NCBI RefSeq assembly: GCF_013364215.1
Contig: NZ_CP054923.1
Location: 4,030,001 to 4,094,000 of the forward strand
Length of the DNA stretch: 64,000 nt
Direction: 5' to 3'
Source of the DNA: Verrucosispora sp. NA02020
Lineage (GTDB): Bacteria; Actinomycetota; Actinomycetes; Mycobacteriales; Micromonosporaceae
Shown here in pieces: positions 32,645-41,730 of this stretch. The notes under the pieces are model-generated. The model had not been told where the DNA came from, ran no database searches, and worked only from the letters and a program-made list of their open reading frames with translations. Position 1 is the stretch's first letter. Each line of letters starts with the position of its first letter. A program made the position numbers and the translations under genes.

Positions 32645-35467
32645 GTGCTGGTACTGGTGGCGGTCCATGCGCTGACAGCTGTGATCGCCCCGGCGCTGGT
32701 GCGGACCTGGGGACGGCACGCCCTCTACCTGGTGGCACTGGTGCCTGGCGCGACGCTGGTGTGGGCGTTGACTCACACGAGCGGGGTCCGCTCCGGTGAG
32801 CCGGTGGTGGAGACCGTCTCCTGGGTACCGCAGTTGGGGCTGGAACTCGCGCTACGGATGGGCACGCTGTCCTGGCTGATGGTCATCCTGGTCGGTGGGG
32901 TGGGCGCGTTGGTGCTGGCGTACAGCGCCCGCTACTTCCGCTCCGACGACCCGAGCCTGGGACGCTTCGCCGCCGTGTTCGTCGCCTTCGCCGGCGCGAT
33001 GCTCGGCCTGGTCGTCTCCGACGACCTGCTGCTGCTCTACGTGTTCTGGGAGCTGACCACGGTCTTCTCCTACCTGCTGATCGGCTACGACCCCGCCAAG
33101 CGGGCCAGCCGACGGGCGGCCATGCAGGCGTTGCTGGTGACGACGCTGGGCGGCCTGGCGATGCTCGCCGGTTTCGTCATGCTCGGTCAGCACGCCGGCA
33201 CCTACCGGTGGTCCGAGGTCGCCGAGAACCTGCCCGGCGGCGGCTACCTCGCGGTGGCGGTGGTGCTGGTCCTGCTGGGCGCACTGAGCAAGTCGGCGAT
33301 CTTCCCGTTCAGCTTCTGGCTGCCCGGCGCGATGGCGGCACCCACGCCGGTCAGCGCATACCTGCACGCCGCGGCGATGGTCAAAGCCGGTGTGTTCCTG
33401 GTCGCCCTGATGGGCCCGGCGGTCGCCGAGGCCGGACCGTGGCGTCCGGTGCTCCTGGTCGCCGGTCTACTCACGATGTTCTTCGGCGGCTGGGCCGCGT
33501 TGCGCCAGACCGATCTCAAGCTGCTGCTGGCCTACGGCACGGTCAGCCAGCTCGGCCTGCTGATGGTGATCCTCGGTGGCGGCACCCGGGACACCGCGCT
33601 GGCCGGAGTGGCGATGGTGCTGGCCCACGCCCTGTTCAAAGCGACCCTGTTCCTCACCGTCGGCGTCGTCGACCACATCACCGGCACCCGTGACCTGCGC
33701 GAACTCAGCGGACTCCGGCGCCGCGCACCCGCCCTGGCCGTGGTCGCCGGTCTCGCGGCCGCGTCGATGGCCGGCCTGCCCCCGATGGCCGGGTTCGTGG
33801 CCAAGGAGGCGGCGGTCGAGGCGCTGCTGCACGGCGGCACCGCCAACCTGGTCGTCCTCGCCGGGGTGATCCTCGGTTCGGTGCTGACCGTGGCGTACAC
33901 CCTGCGGTTCATGTGGGGTGCCTTCGCCGACAAGCCCGACACCCCGGACACCGAGTCCACGCCGGTGTCCTGGTCCCTACTCGCCCCGGCCGCCGTGCTG
34001 GCGGTCGCCGGTGTCACCGCCGGCCTGTTCGCCCCGGCGGTGGACCGCCTGCTCGCCCCGTACGCCGACCTCTACCGCTCCGCCGAGCCCGGCTACCACC
34101 TGGCGCTCTGGCACGGCCTGACCCCGGCGCTGGGTCTGTCGGTGCTGGCCATCGCCGCCGGCGCCGGCCTGTTCCACCTGATGCGGCGGGAGCGGGTACG
34201 CGCGACGCTGCGCCTGCCGTTCGACGGCGCCAGCGTCTACAAGAAGGCCATCAGCGGCATCGACCGCCTGGCGGTCGAGCTGACCGGTGCCACCCAGCGT
34301 GGTTCGTTGCCGTTCTATCTCGGCGTGATCCTGGTGGTGCTGGTCGTCCTGCCCGGCGGCACCCTGATCGCCGGGAGCCCCTGGCCGCAGCGCTTCCACC
34401 TGTGGGACACGCCGTTGCAGGGGGTCGCCGCCGCCGTCGTCGTGGTCGCCGCCGTGATGGCCGCCCGCGCGCTGCGCCGGCTCACCGCGATGATCCTGGT
34501 CGGCGTCGCCGGCTACGGCATCGCGCTGTTGTTCGTCCTGCACGGTGCGCCCGACCTGGCGTTGACCCAGTTCCTGGTGGAGACCGTCACGATCGTGATG
34601 TTCGTGCTGGTGCTGCGCCGCCTGCCGGTGAAGTTCTCGGAACGGCCGATCCGGGCCAGCCGCCGGGGACGTGTCGTGCTCGGCATCGCCGTCGGTGCCG
34701 TCACCGCCGGCATGGCGTACGTCGCGACCGGCGCCCGCCAGGCAGTCCCCATCTCGGTGGACTTCCCCGACGAGGCGGTCTCCTACGGCGGCGGCAAGAA
34801 CGTGGTCAACGTGACCCTGGTCGACATCCGGGCCTGGGACACCATGGGGGAGATCGCGGTGCTCGTGGTGGCCGCCACCGGTGTCGCCAGCCTGATCTTC
34901 CGTCATGCCCGTGACCTGGACCGGCGCGGTCAGATCCCCGGCGGGAACCCGACCGAGTCGACCCGGCCCCGGTGGCTGACCACGGGTGCCACCGCGCGTT
35001 CCCAGTCGGTCATCCTCCAGGTGGTCACCCGACTGCTGTTCCACGCCATCCTGCTGTTCTCCATCTACCTGCTGTTCAGCGGCCACAACGCCCCGGGCGG
35101 CGGTTTCGCCGCCGGTCTGGTCGCCGGCCTCGCCCTGGCCGTGCGCTACCTGGCCGGTGGGCGTACCGAGCTCAACGGCGCGGCACCGGTCGACGCCGGT
35201 GCGGTCCTCGGCGCCGGACTCTTCGTCGCGGTCGGCACGGGCGTGGCCGCGATGTTGCTCGGTGGGGAGTTCCTCCAGACCGCCCTGCTCGACTTCTATC
35301 TGCCGGTGCTGGGGCACATCCACTTCGTCACCTCGGCCTTCTTCGACGTCGGTGTCTTCCTGATCGTCGTCGGGCTGGTGCTGGACATCCTGCGCAGCCT
35401 GGGTGCCGAGATGGACCGCCAACACGAGACCGAGGACGCCGAGATCCGCGAGAAGGAGCTGGTGTGA
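32645..35467 (+). CDS. mrpA: Na+/H+ antiporter subunit A with fused B domain (MrpA/MnhA)
   Basis: About 940 residues from the GTG at 32645 (GGGAGGG just upstream). The NuoL-like part carries conserved Lys and His residues in LLGALSKSAIFPFSFWLPGA, AAPTPVSAYLHAAAMVKAGV and MVLAHALFKATLFLTVGVVD. The C-terminal third contains the MrpA-specific NuoJ-like part (GAPDLALTQFLVETVTIVMF) and then an MrpB domain (LLFHAILLFSIYLLFSGHNA, PGGGFAAGLVAGLALAVRYL). No separate mrpB follows, so A and B are fused, as in many actinobacteria. Largest subunit of the multisubunit cation/proton antiporter in the cytoplasmic membrane. Overlaps mrpC by 4 bases. Confidence 0.95.
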   Translation: MLVLVAVHALTAVIAPALVRTWGRHALYLVALVPGATLVWALTHTSGVRSGEPVVETVSWVPQLGLELALRMGTLSWLMVILVGGVGALVLAYSARYFRSDDPSLGRFAAVFVAFAGAMLGLVVSDDLLLLYVFWELTTVFSYLLIGYDPAKRASRRAAMQALLVTTLGGLAMLAGFVMLGQHAGTYRWSEVAENLPGGGYLAVAVVLVLLGALSKSAIFPFSFWLPGAMAAPTPVSAYLHAAAMVKAGVFLVALMGPAVAEAGPWRPVLLVAGLLTMFFGGWAALRQTDLKLLLAYGTVSQLGLLMVILGGGTRDTALAGVAMVLAHALFKATLFLTVGVVDHITGTRDLRELSGLRRRAPALAVVAGLAAASMAGLPPMAGFVAKEAAVEALLHGGTANLVVLAGVILGSVLTVAYTLRFMWGAFADKPDTPDTESTPVSWSLLAPAAVLAVAGVTAGLFAPAVDRLLAPYADLYRSAEPGYHLALWHGLTPALGLSVLAIAAGAGLFHLMRRERVRATLRLPFDGASVYKKAISGIDRLAVELTGATQRGSLPFYLGVILVVLVVLPGGTLIAGSPWPQRFHLWDTPLQGVAAAVVVVAAVMAARALRRLTAMILVGVAGYGIALLFVLHGAPDLALTQFLVETVTIVMFVLVLRRLPVKFSERPIRASRRGRVVLGIAVGAVTAGMAYVATGARQAVPISVDFPDEAVSYGGGKNVVNVTLVDIRAWDTMGEIAVLVVAATGVASLIFRHARDLDRRGQIPGGNPTESTRPRWLTTGATARSQSVILQVVTRLLFHAILLFSIYLLFSGHNAPGGGFAAGLVAGLALAVRYLAGGRTELNGAAPVDAGAVLGAGLFVAVGTGVAAMLLGGEFLQTALLDFYLPVLGHIHFVTSAFFDVGVFLIVVGLVLDILRSLGAEMDRQHETEDAEIREKELV

Positions 35468-35937
35468 CACCCAACCTCACCTACGTCATCGTGGTGGGCG
35501 TCCTCGTCGCCGCGGGCGTGACGTTGCTGCTGGAGCGCAGCCTGACCCGGGTGCTGATGGGCGTCATCCTGCTCGGCAACGGCGCCAACATGCTGCTGCT
35601 CACCGGCGGGCGCGCCGGCACCGCGCCGATCGTCGGCGACAGCCCGCAGGAGGAGATGAGCGATCCGTTGCCGCAGGCGATGATCCTCACCGCCATCGTC
35701 ATCACCCTGGGCATGACCGCCTTCCTGCTCGCCCTGGCCTACCGGAGTTGGCACCTCAACGGGCACGACGAGGTGCAGGACGACGTCGAGGACCGCCGGA
35801 TCATGGATCTCGCGGAACGCGACGAGGGTCCGGGCGATGCCGACGCCGGCACCGGTGACGACGATGACGACGACGACGCGAACACCGAGACGGAGCGGTC
35901 CCGGACCGCCTCGGTCGACGCGGGGAGGGCCGGATGA
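35464..35937 (+). CDS. mrpC: Na+/H+ antiporter subunit C (MrpC/MnhC)
   Basis: 157 residues from the GTG at 35464 that overlaps the mrpA stop. Three membrane helices as in NuoK: TYVIVVGVLVAAGVTLLLER, RVLMGVILLGNGANMLLLTG and QAMILTAIVITLGMTAFLLA, with the conserved DPLPQAMILTAIVI signature. The C-terminus has about 50 extra, strongly acidic residues including seven Asp in a row, absent from most MrpC. This tail might interact with cations or be regulatory. Coupled to mrpD by ATGA. Confidence 0.94.
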   Translation: MTPNLTYVIVVGVLVAAGVTLLLERSLTRVLMGVILLGNGANMLLLTGGRAGTAPIVGDSPQEEMSDPLPQAMILTAIVITLGMTAFLLALAYRSWHLNGHDEVQDDVEDRRIMDLAERDEGPGDADAGTGDDDDDDDANTETERSRTASVDAGRAG

Positions 35938-37508
35938 CCTACCTCGTTCCGCTGCCGGTGGTGATGCCGCTGCTCGGCGCGGCAATCACGCTGCTACTGC
36001 TGGGCCGTCCACGTGCCCAGCGGTGGGTCAGCCTCACCGTGCTCACCGCCACCGTCGCGGTCGCCGCGATGCTGCTGGTCCGCTCCAGCATCGACGGTCC
36101 GCTCGTGGTGGAGGTCGGCGGCTGGGTCGCCCCGATGGGCATCGTGCTGGTCGCCGACCAGCTCGCCGCGCTGATGCTGGTGGTCTCCGCCTCGGTCACC
36201 CTCTGCGTGCTGGTCTACAGCATCGGGCAGGGTATGGCCGACGGCAACGAGGAGACGCCGCTGTCGGTCTACCACCCGACCTATCTCGTGCTGACCGCCG
36301 GTGTGTGCAACGCGTTCCTCTCCGGTGACCTGTTCAACCTCTACGTCGGATTCGAGATCCTGCTGGTCGCCAGCTACGTGCTGCTGACCCTGGGCAGCAC
36401 CGAGACCCGGATCCGGGCCGGCACCACGTACGTCGTGGTCAGCCTGCTCTCCTCGGTGATCTTCCTGGTCGCCATCGGCCTGGTGTACTCCTCGACCGGT
36501 ACGCTCAACCTGGCCCAGCTCGTGGACCGGCTGGACGCGCTGCCCGACGACATGCGCCTGCTGTTGCAGGGCATGCTGCTGCTCGCCTTCGGCATCAAGG
36601 CGGCGGTGTTCCCGCTGTCGGCCTGGCTGCCGGACAGCTATCCGACCGCCCCGGCCCCGGTCACCGCGGTCTTCGCCGGCCTGCTGACCAAGGTCGGTGT
36701 GTACGCGATCATCCGGACCGAGACGCTGCTGTTCCCCGGTGGCCGTACGGCCACCCTGCTCCTGGTGGTAGCGGTGTTGACCATGCTGGTCGGCATCCTC
36801 GGTGCGGTGGCGCAGTCCGACATCAAGCGGTTGTTGTCGTTCACCCTGATCAGCCACATCGGGTACATGCTGTTCGGCGTCGGGCTCACCTCGTCGCTGG
36901 GCCTCTCCGCGGCGATCTTCTACGTGGTGCACCACATCACCATCCAGACGACCCTGTTCCTCGCCGCCGGCCTCGTCGAACGTCGCGGCGGCAGCACCGC
37001 CATGGACCGCCTCGGCGGCCTGGCACGACTGTCGCCGGTGTTGGCCATCCTCTTCTTCGTGCCCGCGTTGAATCTCGCCGGCATCCCACCGTTCTCCGGG
37101 TTCCTCGGCAAGGTCGGCCTGGTGCAGGCGGGTATCGCCGACGGCGGCGTGCTGGCCTGGATCCTGGTCGCCGGCGGTCTGGTGACCAGCCTGCTCACCC
37201 TCTACGCGGTCGCCCGGGTCTGGAACCTCGCGTTCTGGCGGGCACCGCACCCGGACATGCCGGACTCCGGTGACGCCGACCGGGCCTCCCGCACCGAGGG
37301 TGCGATCCAGCCGCAGGTGAACACCACCGGCCAGAGCGGCGCCGTGCTGCCCGGTCTGATGATCGCGCCGACCGTCGCCCTGGTGGCGCTCGGGCTGGCG
37401 CTGACCGTGGTGGCCGGTCCGCTCTTCGACCTCAGCACCGACGCCGCCGACGACCTGCTGCGGCGGACACCCTACGTCGAGGCCGTCTTCCCAGGGGGTA
37501 CGCCGTGA
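35934..37508 (+). CDS. mrpD: Na+/H+ antiporter subunit D (MrpD/MnhD)
   Basis: 524 residues, about 14 membrane helices, NuoM/NuoN-like. Conserved Glu in FNLYVGFEILLVASYVLLTL and Lys in GIKAAVFPLSAWLPDSYPTA and PAPVTAVFAGLLTKVGVYAI are present, along with the FSGFLGKVGLVQAGI segment. These residues form the proton path of antiporter-like subunits. Starts on the last base of the preceding Gly codon with an ATGA overlap and ends overlapping mrpE (GTGA). Confidence 0.95.
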   Translation: MTYLVPLPVVMPLLGAAITLLLLGRPRAQRWVSLTVLTATVAVAAMLLVRSSIDGPLVVEVGGWVAPMGIVLVADQLAALMLVVSASVTLCVLVYSIGQGMADGNEETPLSVYHPTYLVLTAGVCNAFLSGDLFNLYVGFEILLVASYVLLTLGSTETRIRAGTTYVVVSLLSSVIFLVAIGLVYSSTGTLNLAQLVDRLDALPDDMRLLLQGMLLLAFGIKAAVFPLSAWLPDSYPTAPAPVTAVFAGLLTKVGVYAIIRTETLLFPGGRTATLLLVVAVLTMLVGILGAVAQSDIKRLLSFTLISHIGYMLFGVGLTSSLGLSAAIFYVVHHITIQTTLFLAAGLVERRGGSTAMDRLGGLARLSPVLAILFFVPALNLAGIPPFSGFLGKVGLVQAGIADGGVLAWILVAGGLVTSLLTLYAVARVWNLAFWRAPHPDMPDSGDADRASRTEGAIQPQVNTTGQSGAVLPGLMIAPTVALVALGLALTVVAGPLFDLSTDAADDLLRRTPYVEAVFPGGTP

Positions 37509-38134
37509 GCCCCGACCAGATGACCCCAGCCCCGCCGACCGACTCGCCGAACCCGCCACTGACCCGGGCGGCGCGACGCCGCAACCGCATCATCGCGGTG
37601 ACCGTGCTGGTCGTCGTCTGGGTGCTCCTCTGGGGCCACTTCACTGTGGCGAACATCCTCAGCGGACTGGTGGTGGCCGCCATCGTCATCGCGGTCTTCC
37701 CACTGCCGCCGGTGACGTTCGCCGGTCGGCTCCACCCGGTGGGGATGCTGCGCTTCTGGGCGCGGTTCCTCAGTGACCTGGTGGTCGCCTCCATCCAGAT
37801 CGCCTGGCTGGCGTTCCGTCCCGGGCACGTCCCGCGCAGCGCCATCATCGCGGTGCCACTCCGGGTGAACACCGATCTCAACCTCACCCTCACCGCCGAG
37901 GCGCTGTCGCTGGTGCCGGGGAGCCTGATCCTGGAGGCCGACCGGAACACCGGCACGCTGTTCGTCCACGTCATCAACGTGAACAGCATCGACGAGGTGG
38001 AACAGTTCCGGCGCGAGGTGCTGGCGCTCGAAGCCCGCATCATCGAGGCCATCGGCTCCGCCGACGAGCTGCGTAGCGTTCGCCAGAACCCCGACCCGAC
38101 CCCACCGGCCGACCTGGAAGGGGCCGCGTCATGA
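37505..38134 (+). CDS. mrpE: Na+/H+ antiporter subunit E (MrpE/MnhE)
   Basis: 209 residues with a hydrophobic N-terminal half (RIIAVTVLVVVWVLLWGHFT, ANILSGLVVAAIVIAVFPLP) and a soluble half with VPLRVNTDLNLTLTAEALSL, VPGSLILEADRNTGTLFVHV and VEQFRREVLALEARIIEAIG, all typical of MrpE. MrpE is needed for assembly and activity of the complex. Translationally coupled on both sides by 4-base overlaps. Confidence 0.94.
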   Translation: MSPDQMTPAPPTDSPNPPLTRAARRRNRIIAVTVLVVVWVLLWGHFTVANILSGLVVAAIVIAVFPLPPVTFAGRLHPVGMLRFWARFLSDLVVASIQIAWLAFRPGHVPRSAIIAVPLRVNTDLNLTLTAEALSLVPGSLILEADRNTGTLFVHVINVNSIDEVEQFRREVLALEARIIEAIGSADELRSVRQNPDPTPPADLEGAAS

Positions 38135-38394
38135 CCGTCGTCGCCGTGACCGTCACCGTGCTGCTCGCGGTGGCGGGCGGACTCACCCTGATCCGCATCA
38201 TCCGGGGCCCGTCGATCCTCGACCGGGCCGTGGCCACCGATGTCCTGCTGGCCATCATCGTGACCGCGATCGCCGTCGAAGCCGCCTACAGCCGCGACGC
38301 CACCGCACTGCCGGTGCTGGTGGTCCTCGCGGTCCTCGGCTTTGTCGGGTCGGTCAGCGTCGCCCGATTCGCCGCGCGGAGAAACACCAAATGA
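38131..38394 (+). CDS. mrpF: Na+/H+ antiporter subunit F (MrpF/MnhF)
   Basis: 87 residues, three membrane helices, with the family signature IRIIRGPSILDRAVATDVLL followed by DATALPVLVVLAVLGFVGSV. Length is typical. ATGA overlaps join it to mrpE and mrpG. Confidence 0.94.
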   Translation: MTVVAVTVTVLLAVAGGLTLIRIIRGPSILDRAVATDVLLAIIVTAIAVEAAYSRDATALPVLVVLAVLGFVGSVSVARFAARRNTK

Positions 38395-38768
38395 GCCTGG
38401 ACGCCATCCTCGACATCGTCGCCGCCGTCTTCCTGGTCAGCGGCGCGCTGCTCAGCCTCGCCGCCGGGGTGGCGCTGGTGCGCTTCCCGGACCTGCTCAC
38501 GCGGATGCACGCCGCGGCCAAGCCGCAGGTCCTCGGGCTGCTGCTGGTGCTGGTCGGCTGCGCACTGCGGCTGCGGACCGGGGTGGACATCACCACCCTG
38601 GTGCTGGTCGGCGTCTTCCAACTGGCCACCGCGCCGGTGGCGGCGCACATGGTCGGCCGGGCCGCGTACCCGCACGACGACATCCGTACCGATCTGCTGC
38701 TCACCGACGAACTCGCCGACCACCTTGACCGGGTCGGCGGCGATCAGGGCGGAGGCGCGCGCGTCTGA
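38391..38768 (+). CDS. mrpG: Na+/H+ antiporter subunit G (MrpG/MnhG)
   Basis: 125 residues, three membrane helices. The signature GVALVRFPDLLTRMHAAAKP is clear, followed by LGLLLVLVGCALRLRTGVD and TTLVLVGVFQLATAPVAAHM. Last gene of the mrpACDEFG operon. The complete operon exchanges cytoplasmic Na+ (and possibly K+ or Ca2+) for protons and supports alkali and salt tolerance. Confidence 0.94.
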   Translation: MSLDAILDIVAAVFLVSGALLSLAAGVALVRFPDLLTRMHAAAKPQVLGLLLVLVGCALRLRTGVDITTLVLVGVFQLATAPVAAHMVGRAAYPHDDIRTDLLLTDELADHLDRVGGDQGGGARV

Positions 38769-38860
38769 GCGTCGCTCAATATCGTTTGCGGCCCACCGGC
38801 GGTGGTCCCTACTCTTCTCGGCATCAGGTCACATCGGACCGGAGCCGAGAGGAGTACGCC

Positions 38861-38986
38861 GTGTCGACAGACGTCAGACCGCAGGACGGTTGGCCGACCC
38901 GGGGTGAACCCTGTCGGCTCGGGAAATCGCCGGCGCTGACCGGCGCCCGCCGCCTTCCGCCTCGGGGCTCGGAGCGCCGCAGCTAG
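38861..38986 (+). CDS. Possible small protein of 41 residues
   Basis: A GTG at 38861 has GAGAGGAG eight bases upstream, and a TTGCGG/TACTCT promoter-like pair lies further upstream. The frame runs 41 codons (MSTDVRPQDGWPTRGEPCRL, ending RRLPPRGSERRS) to a TAG. A two-part hairpin at 39010 follows. Polar and basic, with no hydrophobic segment and no family I recognise. Supported by its signals rather than by similarity. Confidence 0.4.
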   Translation: MSTDVRPQDGWPTRGEPCRLGKSPALTGARRLPPRGSERRS

Positions 38987-39009
38987 CGCGCGTCCGCCCG
39001 TTCGTCGAG

Positions 39010-39038
39010 GCCGCCCACCCGCCACGGGTCCGGGCGGC
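39010..39038 (+). terminator. Hairpin terminator before rtcB
   Basis: GCCGCCC + ACCCG pairs with CGGGT + GGGCGGC, with a CC bulge and CCA loop, followed by TTCGTCCT. It ends a transcript after the small ORF or the mrp operon and lies 129 bases before rtcB. Confidence 0.6.
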
Positions 39039-39167
39039 TTCGTCCTACCCACCTACTTCTCCACTCGTCGCGCCGGTGCCGGAGGGCATCGGTGGCGCAC
39101 CCCTGCCCGGCGTCGGCCGTGGTCGGGCCGTGCCCGGGCGAGGAGCCACACACTTCGGGGGTACGTC

Positions 39168-40367
39168 ATGGGATTCAGTCTGCTCGCGGGAACGCGGGCG
39201 CCGGTACGGGTCTGGACCGACCCGTACGCCATCGAGCCGCAGGCCGCACGGCAGCTGCGCAACATCGGGGCGCTGCCGTGGGTGCAGGGCGTCGCGGTGA
39301 TGCCGGACGTGCACTTCGGCAAGGGCGCCACGGTCGGGTCGGTCATCGCCATGCGGCAGGCCGTGTCACCGGCCGCGGTCGGGGTCGACATCGGGTGCGG
39401 CATGTCGGCGGTCCGCAGCTCGCTGACCGCCGCCGACCTGCCCGACGACCTCGCCGGGCTGCGCCGGGCCATCGAGGACGCCATTCCGGTCGGCTTCGCC
39501 AAGCACGACGACCCGGTGGATCCGCGCCGGATCCGGGGCCTGGAGCAGCGCGGCTGGGACGACTTCTGGCGGGGCTTCGGTGACCTGGACCGGCGGGTGC
39601 AGCAGTTGGAGGCGCGGGCCCGGCGGCAGGTGGGCACGCTCGGCGGCGGCAACCACTTCATCGAGGTCTGCCTGGAGGAGGGCGGGACGGACCCGGGCCG
39701 GGTCTGGCTGATGCTGCACTCCGGCTCGCGCAACATCGGTAAGGAACTGGCCGAACGGCACATCGCGGTGGCCCGCCGGCTGCCGCACAACGCGGATCTG
39801 CCCGACCGGGACCTGGCGGTGTTCCTCTCCGGTACGCCGGAGATGGACGCCTACCGCCGGGACCTGTGGTGGGCGCAGGAGTACGCACGGCGCAACCGGG
39901 CCGTGATGCTCGCCGTGCTGATGAACCTGATGCGGGACCGGTTCCCGCAGGTCGGCTACGACGAGCCGATCAGCTGCCACCACAACTACGTGGCCGAGGA
40001 GCACTACGAGGGGGTGGACGTGTTGGTGACACGGAAGGGCGCGATCCGGGCGGGACGTGGCGAGCTGGGCATCATCCCCGGCTCGATGGGCACCGGTTCG
40101 TACATCGTGCGGGGCGGCGGGAACGACTGGGGGTACTGCTCCGCCTCGCACGGCGCGGGACGGCGGATGTCCCGGGCGCAGGCGAAGCGGACGTTCAGCA
40201 CGGCCGACCTGGCGGCACAGACGGCGGGGGTGGAGTGCCGCAAGGACGCCGGGGTGGTCGACGAGATCCCCGGTGCGTACAAGGACATCACCGAGGTGAT
40301 GGCGCAGCAGAAGGACCTGGTCGAGGTGGTCGCCCACCTCAAGCAGGTGGTCTGCGTCAAGGGCTGA
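39168..40367 (+). CDS. rtcB: RNA ligase RtcB
   Basis: 399 residues. RtcB motifs are all present: VMPDVHFGKGATVGSVIA, GVDIGCGM (metal Asp/Cys), GTLGGGNHFIEV, LMLHSGSRNIGKELA, ISCHHNYVAEEH, GIIPGSMGTGSYIV, the guanylated His in ASHGAGRRMSR and C-terminal VEVVAHLKQVVCVKG. RtcB joins RNA ends with 2',3'-cyclic phosphate (or 3'-phosphate) to 5'-OH using GTP and Mn2+. Length fits the shorter bacterial group. No archease, rtcA or rtcR gene is adjacent, so it is a solitary copy, and a repair role after RNase cleavage is inferred. Confidence 0.94.
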   Translation: MGFSLLAGTRAPVRVWTDPYAIEPQAARQLRNIGALPWVQGVAVMPDVHFGKGATVGSVIAMRQAVSPAAVGVDIGCGMSAVRSSLTAADLPDDLAGLRRAIEDAIPVGFAKHDDPVDPRRIRGLEQRGWDDFWRGFGDLDRRVQQLEARARRQVGTLGGGNHFIEVCLEEGGTDPGRVWLMLHSGSRNIGKELAERHIAVARRLPHNADLPDRDLAVFLSGTPEMDAYRRDLWWAQEYARRNRAVMLAVLMNLMRDRFPQVGYDEPISCHHNYVAEEHYEGVDVLVTRKGAIRAGRGELGIIPGSMGTGSYIVRGGGNDWGYCSASHGAGRRMSRAQAKRTFSTADLAAQTAGVECRKDAGVVDEIPGAYKDITEVMAQQKDLVEVVAHLKQVVCVKG

Positions 40368-40369
40368 GA

Positions 40370-40410
40370 CCCCGGCCCGGCGTCCGCGGGGGGCGGACGC
40401 CGGGCCGGGG
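40370..40410 (+). terminator. Strong hairpin after rtcB
   Basis: A perfect 18-bp stem (arm CCCCGGCCCGGCGTCCGC) with a five-G loop begins 3 bases after the rtcB stop. Only two Ts follow. Very stable, so probably the terminator of rtcB. Confidence 0.75.
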
Positions 40411-40503
40411 TTCACCCGCACCGTCGGTAATCCAGATCAGTTACAGAAACGGGTACCGCATCGATTGTTACCGTCGTCCCGCCGACGTCTGAAGGGGGAT
40501 GCG

Positions 40504-41730
40504 GTGACGACCCTCTCGCCGACGACAGACTCCCGGCCGGCGCGCCGACTCGCCACGGTGCTGCCGGCCGCCGCGTTGCCGCTGCTCGCGGTGCTGGTGG
40601 CCGCCGCAGCGGTCGCCGTGCACCACGGCACGGGACGGTTCTGGGGCGACCTCGCCGTCTACCGGGCGGGCGCGGTCGCCGCCGCCGGTGGCGACGGCGC
40701 CCTCTACGACGTGATCCACCGGGGGACCGACGGCATCGACCTGGGCTTCACGTACCCGCCGTTCGCCGCGCTGCTGCTGCAACCGCTGGCGTACCTCGAC
40801 GCCGCCACCGGCATCGGCCTCTGGACGCTGGCCACCGTCGCCGCCGTGGCGGCCGTGGTCCGGGTGACTCTGCGCGCCGCCGGGGCGGACACCGGACCCG
40901 GACCGGTCCTGCTGGGCACGGTCGCGGTGCTCCCGGTCTTCCCGGTGGCCGGGCACCTCCAGGTCGGTCAGGTGGGGCTCTTCCTGGCGCTGCTGGTGCT
41001 GCTGGACCTGACCGGCGATCCGGACCGCCGTTGGCGCGGCCTCGGTGTCGGCGTCGCGGCCGGGATCAAACTCACCCCGCTGCTGTTCGTGGTCTACCTG
41101 CTCTGCCTGCGTCGCTGGCGGGCCGCCGGAGTGGCGCTGGCCGCGTTCGCCGCCACCGTCGGGCTCGGGCTGGCCTGGCGGCCAGCCGACTCGGTCCGGT
41201 TCTGGGGCGGCGGCCTGTTCGACACCGCCCGGGTCACCGGTGATCCCCGGACCGTGTTGAACCAGTCGCTGCACGGCGCGCTGGCCCGGATCGGCGACAC
41301 CGCCGACGTCCGGGCGGTCTGGCTGCCGCTGGCGGCACTGACGGCGGTGGCCGGACTGGTCGTCGTGGTCCGATGCGTCCGCGCCGGTCACGAACTCCTC
41401 GGAGTGCTGGCCGCCGCGACCACCGGCCTGCTCGTCTCGCCGATCTCCTGGCACCACCACTGGATCTGGTGCGTACCGGCCCTGGTGCTGCTGGCGGTGC
41501 GCGGCCGGCGGAACCGGTACGCGGTCGCCGTCGCGGTGCTGCTCTGGACCGCGCTGGTGGCCAGCGCCGCCTGGACGGTGATCGGGCTGCGTGGCGTCGA
41601 CCTGCACTTCCGTGACTGGCAACTGCTGCACAGCAACCTGTACGTGCTCGTCGGGTACGCGGCGTTGGGCTGGCTGGCGTGGCGGCCGGACGGTGCACGC
41701 TCCGACGGCGGGGAGGGGTGGCACCGGTGA
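40504..41730 (+). CDS. GT87-family (DUF2029) polyprenyl-phosphate-sugar glycosyltransferase
   Basis: 408 residues from the GTG at 40504. About ten membrane helices (LAYLDAATGIGLWTLATVAA, FVVYLLCLRRWRAAGVALAA and others). The GT-C type features of GT87 are visible: FWGDLAVYRAG in the first outer loop, FTYPPFAALLLQPL, VGVAAGIKLTPLLFVVYLL and RTVLNQSLHGALAR. Such enzymes use polyprenyl-phosphate mannose-type donors on the outer membrane face. It heads a four-gene unit and overlaps the next gene by 4 bases (GTGA). With the phosphoribosyltransferase at 49600 it links this cluster to polyprenyl-linked sugars. Confidence 0.85.
   Translation: MTTLSPTTDSRPARRLATVLPAAALPLLAVLVAAAAVAVHHGTGRFWGDLAVYRAGAVAAAGGDGALYDVIHRGTDGIDLGFTYPPFAALLLQPLAYLDAATGIGLWTLATVAAVAAVVRVTLRAAGADTGPGPVLLGTVAVLPVFPVAGHLQVGQVGLFLALLVLLDLTGDPDRRWRGLGVGVAAGIKLTPLLFVVYLLCLRRWRAAGVALAAFAATVGLGLAWRPADSVRFWGGGLFDTARVTGDPRTVLNQSLHGALARIGDTADVRAVWLPLAALTAVAGLVVVVRCVRAGHELLGVLAAATTGLLVSPISWHHHWIWCVPALVLLAVRGRRNRYAVAVAVLLWTALVASAAWTVIGLRGVDLHFRDWQLLHSNLYVLVGYAALGWLAWRPDGARSDGGEGWHR

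Noticed and set aside
33977..35470. 497-codon minus-strand frame opposite mrpA
   Set aside because: Composition is Gln/Asp/His-rich shadow of a membrane protein. The plus-strand frame has all MrpA motifs.
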